Of a stretch of DNA of 64,000 nucleotides, positions 1 to 10,904 are shown piece by piece. The DNA is from Lobosporangium transversale (taxonomy: Eukaryota > Mortierellomycota > Mortierellomycetes > Mortierellales > Mortierellaceae): positions 186,001-250,000 of the forward strand of contig NW_019029015.1 in NCBI RefSeq assembly GCF_002105155.1, in the 5' to 3' direction. The position numbers and the translations under genes were made by a program. Position 1 is the stretch's first letter, and every line of letters begins with the position of its first letter. Under the pieces are notes generated by a model. It made no database searches and had not been told where the DNA came from. It saw nothing but the letters and a program-made list of their open reading frames with translations.

Positions 1-137
1 TACAAGGCTTTTTATTTTTTAATTCTTTCATTATCGATTCCGATCCACGGACTTGTATGGGAGAAAAGGAACAATGTCAAAGGAAAACCAATTGACCGGA
101 CTGACTGATGTCTGATGTCTGGTATTCGATTTTATAG

Positions 138-2214
138 TCCTTACCGTTCACAGGTCAGGTTTTATGGTAAGCTTTGCTTTTTTCTTATGCTGTTTGTAAT
201 ATGAAAAAAGTGTGAGTGCATGATGACGAAGATACAGCGAATATTATTGATTTACACTATAATCATCAATCGATACTTTTTTCCACTAGCCGATTATGTT
301 GTCAAGGTCCCCCATATGGCCGATTCCATCTCTGAGGGTTCTTTGAAGCAATGGAACAAGAGTACGTGAGCTTTATTTTTAATTTTCATTTTTCGGCTTT
401 CCCTGAAATGGACACGTAATTGCAGTTGCCGCGATCAAGTCCGAAATGAACTTTGTAAAAGTAACAAGACAACTGATCTCGACTTTATTTTTTTAAATCA
501 ATTCGCACAATCATTAGAGGTCGGCGACTTTGTTGCTTTGGATGAGGAAGTTGCAAGCATTGAAACTGACAAGGTAAAAAAAAAATAAATAAACAAAAAG
601 ATTCAAATGGAGCAACAGATCTCAACATTGGGAAGGGGGAATAATGCACAAAACGGCAATTCATGATGGGTTAGAGCCCATCTTACTCCGCAAGAATGGA
701 GCGCGATACAAAAAAAAAAGCAAATTCATGTTACAGGATAAAGACGTTAATTGCAACAAGAAGCCTTGTCTCCTTGGGAAAAGGCTATGCAAGGCAGAAG
801 ACAGGATTCAATTCTGGAAGAATGTTCATGTACACAGTGTCATAAAAAAAGGAAAAAAAAGACTTGGCTGTGTTTCAGATCACAATTGTAATGTTGAGCC
901 ATGTCAAAAGATTTTTTTTTGGCATATTCAATCTTGTCAAGCCTCGTCTGTGTTTTCTCCTGAGCCTACTGTCTTTTTTTTTTTTTTTTTTTTTTTGAAC
1001 AAACGCGTATTGGACACATTTTTAACTTTTTATTTTATTTTATTTTACAATATTGCTTTTGTCTATTGCTCTAGGTTGATGTTGCTGTCAACTCTCCCAA
1101 ATCTGGCACTATTGTCGAGTTGTATGCCAAGGAGGAGGACACCGTGGCTGTCGGCGCTGATCTTTTCAAGCTTGAGCTTGGAGATTCCCCATCTGGAGGT
1201 ACTTACCTGGTCTTTTTTGTTTTAAAAACTTTAATCTTTTAACATATTATAATGACTCTTTACAACACAAAAGTTCATTAACATCGTGATCGTGTTTTGA
1301 TCTTTATAGGTGCTGGTCCCGCCAAGGAGGAAAAGAAGGCAGAAAAGAAGGCAGAGCCAAAGGATGAGCCAAAGAAGGAAGAGCCAAAGAAGGAAGAACC
1401 CAAGAAGGAGGAAAAGAAGCCTGAGCCAAAGAAGGAGGCCCCAGCTGCTCCAAAGCCCGCCCCTGCCGCCTCAAAATCCAGCCCTGAGCCTTCGTCTGCA
1501 CCCGTCGCTTTCAGCCGCGAGGAACGCACTGTAAAGATGAACCGCATGCGTCAGACCATCGCCAAGCGCCTGAAGCAATCTCAAGAGAACGCTGCCTCTC
1601 TCACTACTTTCAACGAGGTCGATATGTCCAACTTGATGAAGCTCCGTGCCAACTATAAGGATGCTGTTTTGAAGAAGCACAACGTCAAGCTCGGATTCAT
1701 GTCAGCCTTCGTCAAGGCCTCATGCTATGCCTTGAAGGAATTGCCCGCCGTGAACGCCAGGATTGAGGGCGACAACATTGTCTATAATGACTATGTTGAT
1801 GTCTCCGTAGCCGTTGCTACCCCCAAGGGTCTTGTAACTCCCGTTATTCGCAACGCAGAGAGCCTTTCATTCGTCGAGGTGGAGAAGAGTATTGCTCAGT
1901 ATGGTGCCAAGGCACGTGATGGACAGCTTGCCATTGAAGATCTCAGCGGCGGCACCTTCACCATTTCGAACGGAGGTGTCTTTGGCTCCATGATGGGTAC
2001 ACCCATCATCAATATGCCTCAGAGCGCCATTTTGGGCATGCACGCCATCAAAGAAAGGCCCGTTGCTGTTGATGGCAAGGTCGAGATCCGCCCTATGATG
2101 TACATTGCCCTCACTTATGACCACCGTATTATTGATGGACGTGAGGCCACTACTTTCTTGGTCAAGGTCAAGGAGATCATTGAGGACCCTGTTCGCTTGT
2201 TGTTGGATGTTTAA
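138..2214 (+). CDS. KGD2: Dihydrolipoyllysine-residue succinyltransferase, E2 of 2-oxoglutarate dehydrogenase (5' partial)
   Basis: This mitochondrial E2 subunit transfers succinyl groups to CoA in the TCA cycle. Exons read as about 138-166 (end of the targeting peptide, QVRFYA), 290-361, 518-573, 1074-1198 and 1310-2214, all joined by GT-AG introns in consistent phase. The lipoyl domain comes first ([14 protein letters not shown]; lipoyl lysine in SIETDKVDVAVNS). A long Lys/Glu/Pro/Ala linker with KKEEP repeats follows, then the acyltransferase core ending with the catalytic DHRIIDG motif about 30 residues before the stop. There is no E3-binding domain, as is usual for eukaryotic KGD2. A stop lies in frame just upstream of 115, and a CTGAC branch site plus TAG at 135-137 suggest that an earlier exon lies before the window. 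It converges with RPT3. Identity is firm; the 5' end is inferred. Confidence 0.93.
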
Positions 2215-2739
2215 AAAGAACAAGAATTTTATTATTATTACCTTTTTTTTTTTCCAACTCATAGAAACAACAAATTTTACCAGACAAAAAAGAAAGAAAG
2301 AAAGAAAGAAAAAAAAAAATCATAATGTTCATTCAACACATATTTCAACTTTATCTCTCTTTTTTTCGTATTTGAATCAGTTTATTATTATTATTATTAT
2401 TGCAGAAACAAGGAACAGCGAAGAACAACATTTTCCCTCCTTGTCCGTGGATTTATGAAGTGTTGGTATTATACTCCAGGCATTTGGTGATGCTTGTATG
2501 CAGGAGGCTGAGTAATATTAAAACGTCAGTATATGGCATGATACTTTGATGGAGTCAAGGTGGAAAGAGATGGTTTTATTATGGATAGCATTACAGCCTC
2601 CCGAGGATGATAGTTAGAGAACTAAGATGCTGCTAAGCGTAAAAAAAAAAGACCCAAACGTTAAACAATGAAGAGATCTTGCAGGAGGGTAAAAGGCAAG
2701 TACTCATCGCTGCAGGCGCTTCAGTGTCAAATACGTTTA

Positions 2740-2775
<36 letters not shown>

Positions 2776-2951
2776 CTTCGTCATTGTAACAGTACAATAT
2801 TAGTAACCTACTGTAATAATAATAATAATAATAATAATATAGTAATAAAAAGCATCTCGAAACGCAATGTTGCTCTGTTCTGAGTTTTATTATCCTTGGA
2901 ATTCCAACTAAGAATGATGTGCTTGATATAGTTTTTTTTTTTTTTTTTTTT
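2215..2951. other. Convergent 3' intergenic region with homopolymers
   Basis: This gap separates the 3' ends of KGD2 and RPT3. It holds a GAAA microsatellite near 2290-2310, an A run of about 30 at 2743-2772, an AAT trinucleotide run at about 2813-2840 and a T run at 2932-2953 just after the RPT3 stop. No gene is visible. Confidence 0.7.
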
Positions 2952-3163
2952 TTACTTGTAAAATTCAAAATCAGTGTCCGTCTTCTTGACATTACTCTTA
3001 TAACCCTTCTCTAGATCCTTGGCCAAAATAACATAACGGTTCTTACGCACAGCAAGCATACCAGCCTCCTGGCAAATTGCTGCAATTTCTGCTCCTGACA
3101 ATTTGTCTGGTCGCGACACGACTACAGAAGTAAAAATAATAATAATAATAATGTACATATTAA

Positions 3164-3194
<31 letters not shown>

Positions 3195-3234
3195 AGAAAA
3201 TAATGCTTCATACTTTCATAAACACGATGTGGCC

Positions 3235-3265
<31 letters not shown>

Positions 3266-4488
3266 AACACTATAACTTACAGTCTTCCAGATCTACTTCG
3301 TCTGACAGGTTCATCTTGGCAGTGACGGTGGCAAAAATTAATCGCTTCTGACGGCGATCTGGTGTGGGGAACTCAATCTTACGATCCAATCGACCAGGAC
3401 GCAGGATAGCGGGATCAAGTGTATCGGCACGGTTGGTAGCCATAATGACCTTGACATTCGATCCTTGATCGAAACCATCCATTTGGTTCAACAACTCTAA
3501 CAGTACACGCTGGACTTCACGATCGGCTCCTGTCTGTGCATCGAAACGCTTAGTTGCAATAGCATCCACCTCATCAATGAAAATGATTGCAGGAGAGTTC
3601 TCTCGAGCCATCCTGAATGCATCTCTGACCATCCTCGGACCTTCGCCCAGGTACTTTTGCACAAATTCTGATCCAACCATACGGAAGAATGATGCTGAGG
3701 TATGGTGAGCAACTGCCTTGACCAACATAGTTTTACCTGTTCCGGGAGGGCCATAGAGTAAGACGCCTCGTGGAGGATCGATACCGATCTGACGATAGAG
3801 ATCGAAATGTGTGAGAGGTAATTCCACAGCTTCTCTAATCTCCTGCTTCTGCATATCCAGTCCTCCCACATCTGCGTAGGTCACATCGGGTTTCTCATCC
3901 TGTCCCAACATCTCGACACTCGAGTCTGCATTGGGTGGCAAGACATCGACCAGGGCATTGGAGTGGCGATGAAGAGCGACTGAGCAAGATGGTTTGAGCA
4001 ATTCACGATCGATCGTGCTCAGGATACGGACAACGTGTTGAGCGCCTGTGGTGGAGGAGACAATACCCGTGTGCTGATCAATCGGTTCCAAGAACTGCCC
4101 GATGACTAAGGGGACAGACTGGATCCTCTTCACTTCCTCCTGTGCACGGATCAACTCTCGCTTTAAATTCTTTTGCTCATCCTTGATGTATTCCTCCTGT
4201 AACTGTAAAAACTCAAGGTGACGCTGAAGGTTCTTGTAGCGGGTGTAGAGATCGTTTGAAGCCAAGTGAGCAAGGGGTCCTTGCTCAGGCTGGTCAATGC
4301 TGCTACTAGCCTCCTAATGAGAAAAAAAAAAAAAAGATAGAGCAAAAAGTAAAACATGTCAGTTCCTCGTCTACAATGAAACCTGGAAGAAGGCGAATTC
4401 GTCAAGGTAAAAAATGTGTAACACATCGCACCTTTTGCTTCAAGGTTGCCTCTGCAGTGACGGCGGGTTTAATTCCAAGTTCCTCCAT
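2952..4488 (-). CDS. RPT3: 26S proteasome regulatory ATPase subunit Rpt3 (PSMC4/Rpn base)
   Basis: This AAA ATPase of the 19S base ring unfolds substrates for the 20S proteasome. The model is complement(2952-3121, 3281-4313, 4432-4488), giving 419 residues, close to the family length. The start is the ATG at 4488 ([19 protein letters not shown]), because the second exon opens in phase with a TTAG acceptor. In order it shows an N-terminal coiled coil ([14 protein letters not shown]), the OB-like segment ([16 protein letters not shown]), Walker A GPPGTGKT near residue 205, Walker B IIFIDE, and a C-terminal helical domain. It ends in FYK, a HbYX-type tail that docks into the 20S alpha ring. The last intron carries two A runs of over 20 bases. 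It diverges from eIF3d. Confidence 0.95.
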
Positions 4489-4839
4489 GTGGAAAGTGTA
4501 TATGTGAGGGATTGGGAGGGAAAAATAGGTGTTTTCGGGAAGAGTAATGAGTGGGAGATAAAAATTGAAAATGCTTTTCGAATTTACAAAAGAGAAAAAG
4601 ACATTTCACTTTGCATTCTAATGAACTTGACACGCGTCGCCTAACCTTTTTTTAGTGACATGAGTAGCTGAATATACGCCACCTTACTAGTCACAAGGTG
4701 ACGTAATAGAGCTAGGATTGTGCCATGCTCTGATCCCTAACACACAGAGAAAAAAATAAAAAATTTGAAGGGAAGGGTATATGATCAGGGACATTGTTCG
4801 TCTGTATCATCCCCTCTTTCCATTCTCATTCACACAGCC
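4489..4839. promoter_or_regulatory. Divergent promoter between RPT3 and eIF3d
   Basis: This 351-bp spacer separates two divergent start codons and must hold both promoters. It contains a TGACGTAA (ATF/CRE-like) box at 4699-4706, an ACGCGT box at 4632-4637 and a GCCACC core near 4679-4685. The reverse of that core, GGTGGC, resembles the start of the proteasome element GGTGGCAAA known from yeast. Whether these sites act in this fungus is inference. Confidence 0.5.
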
Positions 4840-7003
4840 ATGTCTGCCTTTAAGCTGCCCCCTGTGTCCGACTCACAGAACGGATGGGGCCCTGTTGGTC
4901 TTAGTTCCCAGTTCCGTGACATTCCATATGCTCCATACTCCAAGGCTGACAAACTTGGCCGCATTGCCGACTGGTCTGCCGCCGAGGGCACCCAGGGCAA
5001 GGACGGCCGTGGGGCTGGTGGCGATCAACGTGGAGGTCGCTCAGGTTTCCGCAACTTTAGAGGTATCAGTACAACTTGTCACTCTACACATACATTTATT
5101 TTTTTTTTATTTTTTTTTTTTCTTTCCATCACCTTTAGATCAATCAAATCAAACCAGCATTTCCAACTCGAATTTGATCCAAAATCTGATTTATTAATTT
5201 AAAAATATTTATTACAATTATTATCAACAGATAACTATGTCCCATTCGGAAGCAATGCCGCCAATGCCTTCAACTACCAGCACACCGAGGATGAGGCATC
5301 TTTCTCGGTTGTAGACAATCGCTCAACTGCCCAAAAGAAAACAACTGGCTTCAAATCCTCCTCTGGCCAACGTGGAGGCCGTGGTGGATTCCGCCAGCAA
5401 GGCCAGCAGCGCACCCAGTTCCAACGTTTGGGTGCGAACCGTGGAGGCTTCGGAGGCGCCCGTCAGCAGCAGGGTGGGCAGCGTGGTGGTCGTCGCGGCT
5501 ACAGCAACTGGAGGGACTTTGACCGTAACCAACGTGTCCGAGATGCCTCTGTCAAGGTTGGCTCTGACTGGTCTATGCTCGAGGAGATTGAGTTCTCTCG
5601 TCTCAATAAACTTCAGTTTGAGGTCGAAGAGCCTGAAGATATGTATGTATCTGCACTTGACTACAGATTTCGTTTCTCTCTCTCTTTCTTTCTTTCTTTC
5701 TCTGGAGCAGCAAAGCATCGAAGAATAGCCTAATGGATAACCTAATGCACAACACCTACTCATTTACTCTGAACCTGCATCAATTGCAACTAGTGCGCTC
5801 TACGGTGCTGTTGGAACCTACGACAAGGCTTATGATCGCGTCAACACCAAGCAGGAAAAGATTCTTCAACAAGTGGATCGTGAGCGCGACAATGTTACCA
5901 CCTCAGAGGATCCTATTCTCAGCAACTTGGCATCTGAGCCTCTTGCCGAAGGAGAGCAGCGTGTTTTCGCTACCGATACCATTATTGGCGTTTTGATGAC
6001 TGCACCTCGTTCAGTTTATCCATGGGATATTGTCATCACAAAAACCGACAATAAGGTTATTTTTGATACTCGTGAAGGCAGTCAACTCGACTATGTCTCT
6101 GTAAATGAGAACTCAACTGACCCACCCATGGACACTGGTGACAAGGATAACATCAACTCACCCAGCGCTCTTTCCTTGGAGGCCACCTATATCAACACCA
6201 ATTTTGCAGCACAGGTTGCTAGCTCAGAGCAGGTTGTCGAATTGGAAAATGCCAATCCATTCTATAACCCTGATGAAGAGAATGTTCCTTTGGTTGGATA
6301 CCGCTACCGCAAGTTTGACCTTTCGACGACCGAGGAGGAGAATATCACGCTTCTTGTTCGTACTGAGGTAGACGCGGTCGTCAAGTCACCCCAGGGTGAA
6401 GACACATATATCACTGTCAAGGCATTGAACGAATTTGACTCACGTGCTCAAGGTGCAGGTGGAGCAATGGAGTGGAGACAAAAATTGGACTCTCAACGTG
6501 GTGCTGTTGTTGCAACAGAGATGAAGAACAACAGCTGCAAGCTTTCTCGTTGGATTGTTCAGACCATGCTTGCCGGTGCTGATCACTTGAAGTTGGGGTG
6601 AGTAAACCTAGGGTTGTTATTTATTTTATAGTTGTTATTATTGTCATCATCAAGTGTTGTTGATACTTAACAACAGACCGATGTAATAGACTGACGAGAT
6701 TTGCTATAATATGTTCTATGTAGATTTGTTTCCCGTACAAACCCCAAGGACGCTTCTCGTCATGCCATTCTTGGAACTCAGATTTGTCGTCCAAAGGAAT
6801 TTGCAACACAAATGAGTCTTCAGATCACGAACGGATGGGGTATTGTCAAGACTGTTGTTGACCTTGCTCTGAAATTGCCAGATGGCAAGTATGTGTTGGT
6901 CAAGGACCCTAACAAGCCCGTCATTCGTCTTTACTCCGTTCCCAAGAGTAGTTTTGAGGAAGCTGAGGAAGAGACTGAAGGAGCTGAGCCTGAAGCTGCT
7001 TAA
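4840..7003 (+). CDS. Eukaryotic translation initiation factor 3 subunit D (eIF3d)
   Basis: eIF3d is the cap-binding subunit of the eIF3 complex. The model is join(4840-5062, 5231-5642, 5794-6597, 6724-7003), 572 residues, phase-consistent throughout. Family hallmarks include the N-terminal GWGP...[21 protein letters not shown], the central [29 protein letters not shown], the VAYRYR-like [27 protein letters not shown]-like [16 protein letters not shown], and the C-terminal [16 protein letters not shown] with an acidic tail. Between roughly residues 65 and 165 the usual basic region is replaced by Arg/Gly/Gln-rich sequence with RGG and GGR motifs. It shares a promoter with RPT3. Identity is certain. 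Confidence 0.95.
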
Positions 7004-7143
7004 ATTTAAGTTGAGATATCGATATTGGTGAAGAGAAGTTTTTTTTTTATTTTTTTTTTTTTTTATTTTTAATTTTCTAGTTCAGAAGTTAGACATGGGG
7101 AGCTATTAAAAAAGAAAAGGAATCATATTTGTTTTTAGCATTT

Positions 7144-7177
<34 letters not shown>

Positions 7178-7840
7178 GCGAACAACTTTGGAAAGACATG
7201 CTTTATGTTACAATTGAAAGAAAATTTTGTCAAAATGAGTTTTCCTGATTTTTATTTTGAACCTGACAAACAGCTCATATGCGACATACATAAAGATCTC
7301 ATCAATCAAGATGGAAGTTTACACTTTTGTTAATGAGATCAATGTGGATAACCACTGAGGATTTTGGGCAACACTTCCTGAGGAAAAACGGCAAGCAAAA
7401 GAATTGAAGACAGTGCTTCTCTTCATAACCATTTCAAAATTTTATGTCCCTGACCTAATCTCCTTTCAAGCGAGTGCACCCCCAGAAGAAGTTTGGACAT
7501 GCCAAGATATGACTATGTTTGCTTCTCCACTAGATATCTCAGTCAAATGCTTGCCTTCATTCAAACTTTTCCGTCTTTGCAAAGAACTCAGTTAATACAA
7601 AAAGCTTTATTGGGTGTTCCTTTATTATGTACATCAAGGCGAGCTGTAACATATATATCAGGACCCTTGGACACGACAAAGTTTATACTCGTACGCACTA
7701 TTGATTATCAGGAGACCCCACAAAGGTCGAGTTAGCAAATGCATAGTTATACGCACAAGAAAAGCGAATATCCTTAAACATCATTGGAGAAACGAGCTTA
7801 CAGAAATACTTTGTGTCAGAGCGTCATGTCTCCTGAACAA
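7004..7840. other. Intergenic region
   Basis: This is the 3' flank of eIF3d, with T runs and an A run of about 31 at 7146-7176. A frame at 7493-7735 (80 codons, MDMPRYDYVCFS...) is open, but no intron context or known domain supports it. No confident gene is seen. Confidence 0.5.
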
Positions 7841-8080
7841 TTAGTAACAGACGCCTCCAACATAGCATCGGCTATACCACTCTGAATTGTCGCTGCCAAC
7901 ATCGCAATACCATATGCCTAAGAAATTCTGCACCATCGTGCCAATGTTTCTGCCGGGATTTCGTGTCGATGGGGTGCCGCAGAGAGATGAAGTGGGTAGG
8001 TCAATGCACTGACACCAGTTTGCTTCCACCACCATGCTTGACATGACAGCGGCAAGCAGGACAACAGCAGTGAATTTCAT
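7841..8080 (-). CDS. Small secreted cysteine-rich protein
   Basis: This is a single-exon gene of 79 residues. I chose the ATG at 8080 because it gives a clean signal peptide: MKFTAVVLLAAVMSSMVVEA, hydrophobic and Ala-rich, with probable cleavage after residue 20. The open frame extends upstream to 8230, but that stretch is not signal-like. The mature protein has about 59 residues with six cysteines (C23, C25, C34, C59, C72, C78) and is rich in Trp/Tyr/Gly near the end (GIWYCDVGSDNSEW). The size and even cysteine number fit a secreted, disulphide-bonded protein such as an effector candidate. I recognise no family. It lies about 145 bp from an inverted-repeat element. Confidence 0.6.
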   Translation of the reverse strand: MKFTAVVLLAAVMSSMVVEANWCQCIDLPTSSLCGTPSTRNPGRNIGTMVQNFLGIWYCDVGSDNSEWYSRCYVGGVCY

Positions 8081-8224
8081 TGTAGCAGTGTCAAAAACAC
8101 AACTGAGGCAATAAGGAAAACAAGGGATGTGGAGATGAGAAGTGGGTGTATGAGTATAAGGGTGTTCTTCTGGGAATGATCGTGCCAGGAAATTTACTGA
8201 GAGGAGGAGCATCTTTATCGCCAA

Positions 8225-8396
8225 TTTCATTTGGTCATGATACCTTATATTTTTAATCTAAAAACGATGATTGAATTGTTCTGGTGGCATTTCACTACGT
8301 GACGGACTTGCAACAATACTCGCAACAAGCGAGCCAATTGGCTGCCAATACACTCGAAAGTATTCAAAAAATATAAGGTATCATGACCAAATGAAA
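8225..8396. repeat. 172-bp element with perfect 30-bp terminal inverted repeats (MITE-like)
   Basis: Arm 8225-8254 (starts TTTCATTTGGTCATGATACC) is the exact reverse complement of arm 8367-8396. The 112-bp centre is non-coding. No clear target duplication is seen. It sits upstream of the secreted-protein gene, so it could affect its promoter (inference). Confidence 0.7.
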
Positions 8397-8844
8397 CGGG
8401 CTATATATAAAGAAATAAATAATAGTCGCCTTGTGTGGTCTACCGTCTACAATCTAGTGTGAGTGAGGTAAAGGAAAAGGAAGATCCTTTTGGTGAACTT
8501 CAGTCTCTTGATAAGGGATAAGACCAAGATCAGTCGCGTAGTCGCATGCAATTGCTCGTTTAGTACTAAAAAGGAAGGGGTGCATGTGTTAAAAGGATGG
8601 GTATAGAACTGGAGGAGCACAGCAAAAAAAAAAAAAAAAAAAAAAAAGTGGAGGGATGGGAGAAATAGTCCCAGGGATATCGGAAAGGAATGTGAAAAGT
8701 TCGTGCTCGTTCGGAAAGAAAGTCGAAAAGGAGAGGAACAGACGCAACCTCATCCAATCAATTAATAAATTAATTATTGTGAGGTTAGCAAAACATTAAC
8801 GATACAATGTTGGTCTGTGCTTTCATAGTTCTGAAATTAGTTCG

Positions 8845-8876
<32 letters not shown>

Positions 8877-9430
8877 ACATCGCCTGGCCGGCCGCTACAA
8901 GTCAGTTATAACATGCACTTCCTTCAGTAAGCCTGGTTCTCAAATCCCCGATTGAGCCAAGGAGGAAAGATATGCGAGTCCTATATTCGAGGTCGCAAGA
9001 ATTCGAAAGGAGTTGGTAACCATACCAAAGAGGATCACCCGATGAAGTTTCAATACACATGGTTAATGAAATGGAAGGGCCTTGCTTCTATTTAAAGAAG
9101 GGTCCGAATCAACATCCTAGCACACTCATTCATTGCCTGTGGACGCTTCAGAACATTCAGTCATCAATGATACAAGAGAGCTCGAAATCTCGAAGCAGGC
9201 TAAGATTGAAAGCGAAGGGCTAATATCTTTGGCTCCTCTAATTGCAGCATGCTGCCAAGTGGATGGCTCCTGATCCATATTATTTAACTTGGGCAAATAA
9301 AGAAGCCAAAGACATAGGCTTTATGATGGATTAAACAAAATAAAATAAAATAAAATAAAAAGAAAGTTTGCGGATTCCCCCTGCGAGTATTAAAGTTCTA
9401 GTATCCGACTAAACAATGGTCTATCCTCGC

Positions 9431-9461
<31 letters not shown>

Positions 9462-9954
9462 ACGCCATGAAGCACAGTGAAATGGCATTTTTTAAAGGTT
9501 CACTACAAGGAAAAGCCTTTCGTGTTATCTATCATCTTCAACGGATCCAGTGACACTTATTCGTGAGGATTCGGCCAATTCGGGATGAATATTGCTCAAG
9601 TCTTTCTGACACCTTCGTCAGAAAGAAATATCCATGCTCTTCACACAAGTAGCTCAATGAAAACCACGGTCGTTAGGGTTCTTGGGTAGCACTTACTATT
9701 ATTACTACTATTGTTCCCGATGGCTCTATTGAAGGCGATGAGGTTGCTGTTGTAGATACGGTTGTTATTGTTACTACTGTAGCTGCTATAGTTGCAGTAG
9801 CTGTGATAAATACCGTCGCTATTGTCGTTGTAGTTGGTGGAGCAACTCTGTCTTCTACTGCATCTGCAGCTGAAGACGCCTTCGAGCTTCAGGCGCACGT
9901 TCATCTTGCGGATTGTGACATATCAGTCATATGTAAGTAGTAAAGTAGTAATTT
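8397..9954. other. Gene-poor region
   Basis: No confident gene is seen. A runs of over 20 bases lie at about 8625-8647, 8844-8872 and 9431-9458, and a TAAAA pentamer tandem lies at about 9338-9362. On the plus strand a frame without ATG at about 9684-9935 encodes a Val/Ala/Ile-rich hydrophobic stretch (VVIVTTVAAIVAVAV) that could be a relic membrane segment. Confidence 0.4.
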
Positions 9955-10192
9955 CACTTATCAGAGATTGTCCTTTACCCTACTTAAATCAATAGGAGCT
10001 GATCAATAAAGGGATGAACGTTTCTCATCCACTTTCCTATCCATATGATTCATATTGATCAATGAATTAACCTCTCATCCTAAGCAAAAAAAAAAAAAAA
10101 TTCACACGCATATACAAATCAACAATCGCAAAGCTTTATTTCTTTCCTTTGCGGTTGTTATTTCTACTGGGAGTAAGACGCAGATTATACGT
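9955..10192 (+). repeat. Left arm of a long inverted repeat
   Basis: About 238 bp runs from TCACTTATCA to ATTATACGT. It matches the reverse complement of 12478-12738 with few differences: a 19-bp insertion near the outer end, poly(A) length and scattered substitutions. Together the arms bracket 2.3 kb with a decayed gene, as terminal repeats of a transposon or an inverted pair of one repeat would. Confidence 0.75.
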
Positions 10193-10904
10193 ATCTAAAA
10201 AAATGGCCACTAAGACATCGGAGAGACATAAAATGCACCGTTCTCGCTGATATCAATATTGAATATGTTATTAAGCTTTCCTGAGCAGCTTTTTGATTGA
10301 AACACTTACACAGAATAGCTATTCTTCTTTCGCGCACATAAAATAATAATAATAAAAAAACCAATATAAAAAGGACCCTTATTTTTTCTTTTCTCCCTTC
10401 ACACAATTTGTTATCCAATACCTTCATTATCGCCTCATTACCCATTCTTAATCCCCGATTATAAAAACTATTTAACTATTTACTATAACTTATAAAAATA
10501 TAGCCACTACACGACTAGGGCGAAGGCTCCTAAATATCTCTTATCAAGGTAATGGTGCATCTATCGTTATTTTATTGAGGAAAGTGCTTCATTCCTCTTT
10601 TTTTTGGGCGAAAGCATTGGTGACCAGTATCAGTAGCAACATCAAGTTCCTATCCATACTGTATTTGCTTCGATGCAATGCTCAATACGTTACACGCCGG
10701 AAAGGAAAGATATAGTTGTTGACATATATTCGCAACACGAAAACTCAGACTTCCTTGTTTGAGTTTCTTCCTCTCCCTGCCTGGAATGCAGTTATTGTGT
10801 AGTTGTTAACCATTACATTTTCTTTTTGGTATATAGTTAAAATGGGGATAAGAACCAACGCATCAATCGAATTAAAAGCACAGAACCAGGGATTGGCTAC
10901 TTCT

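Noticed and set aside
644-1225. 193-codon plus-strand frame
   Set aside because: It reads through an intron of KGD2; the real exon 1074-1198 uses another frame.
8225-8396. CRISPR-like or tRNA explanation for the inverted repeat
   Set aside because: There is only one pair of arms, no regular spacers and no cloverleaf or B-box sequence.
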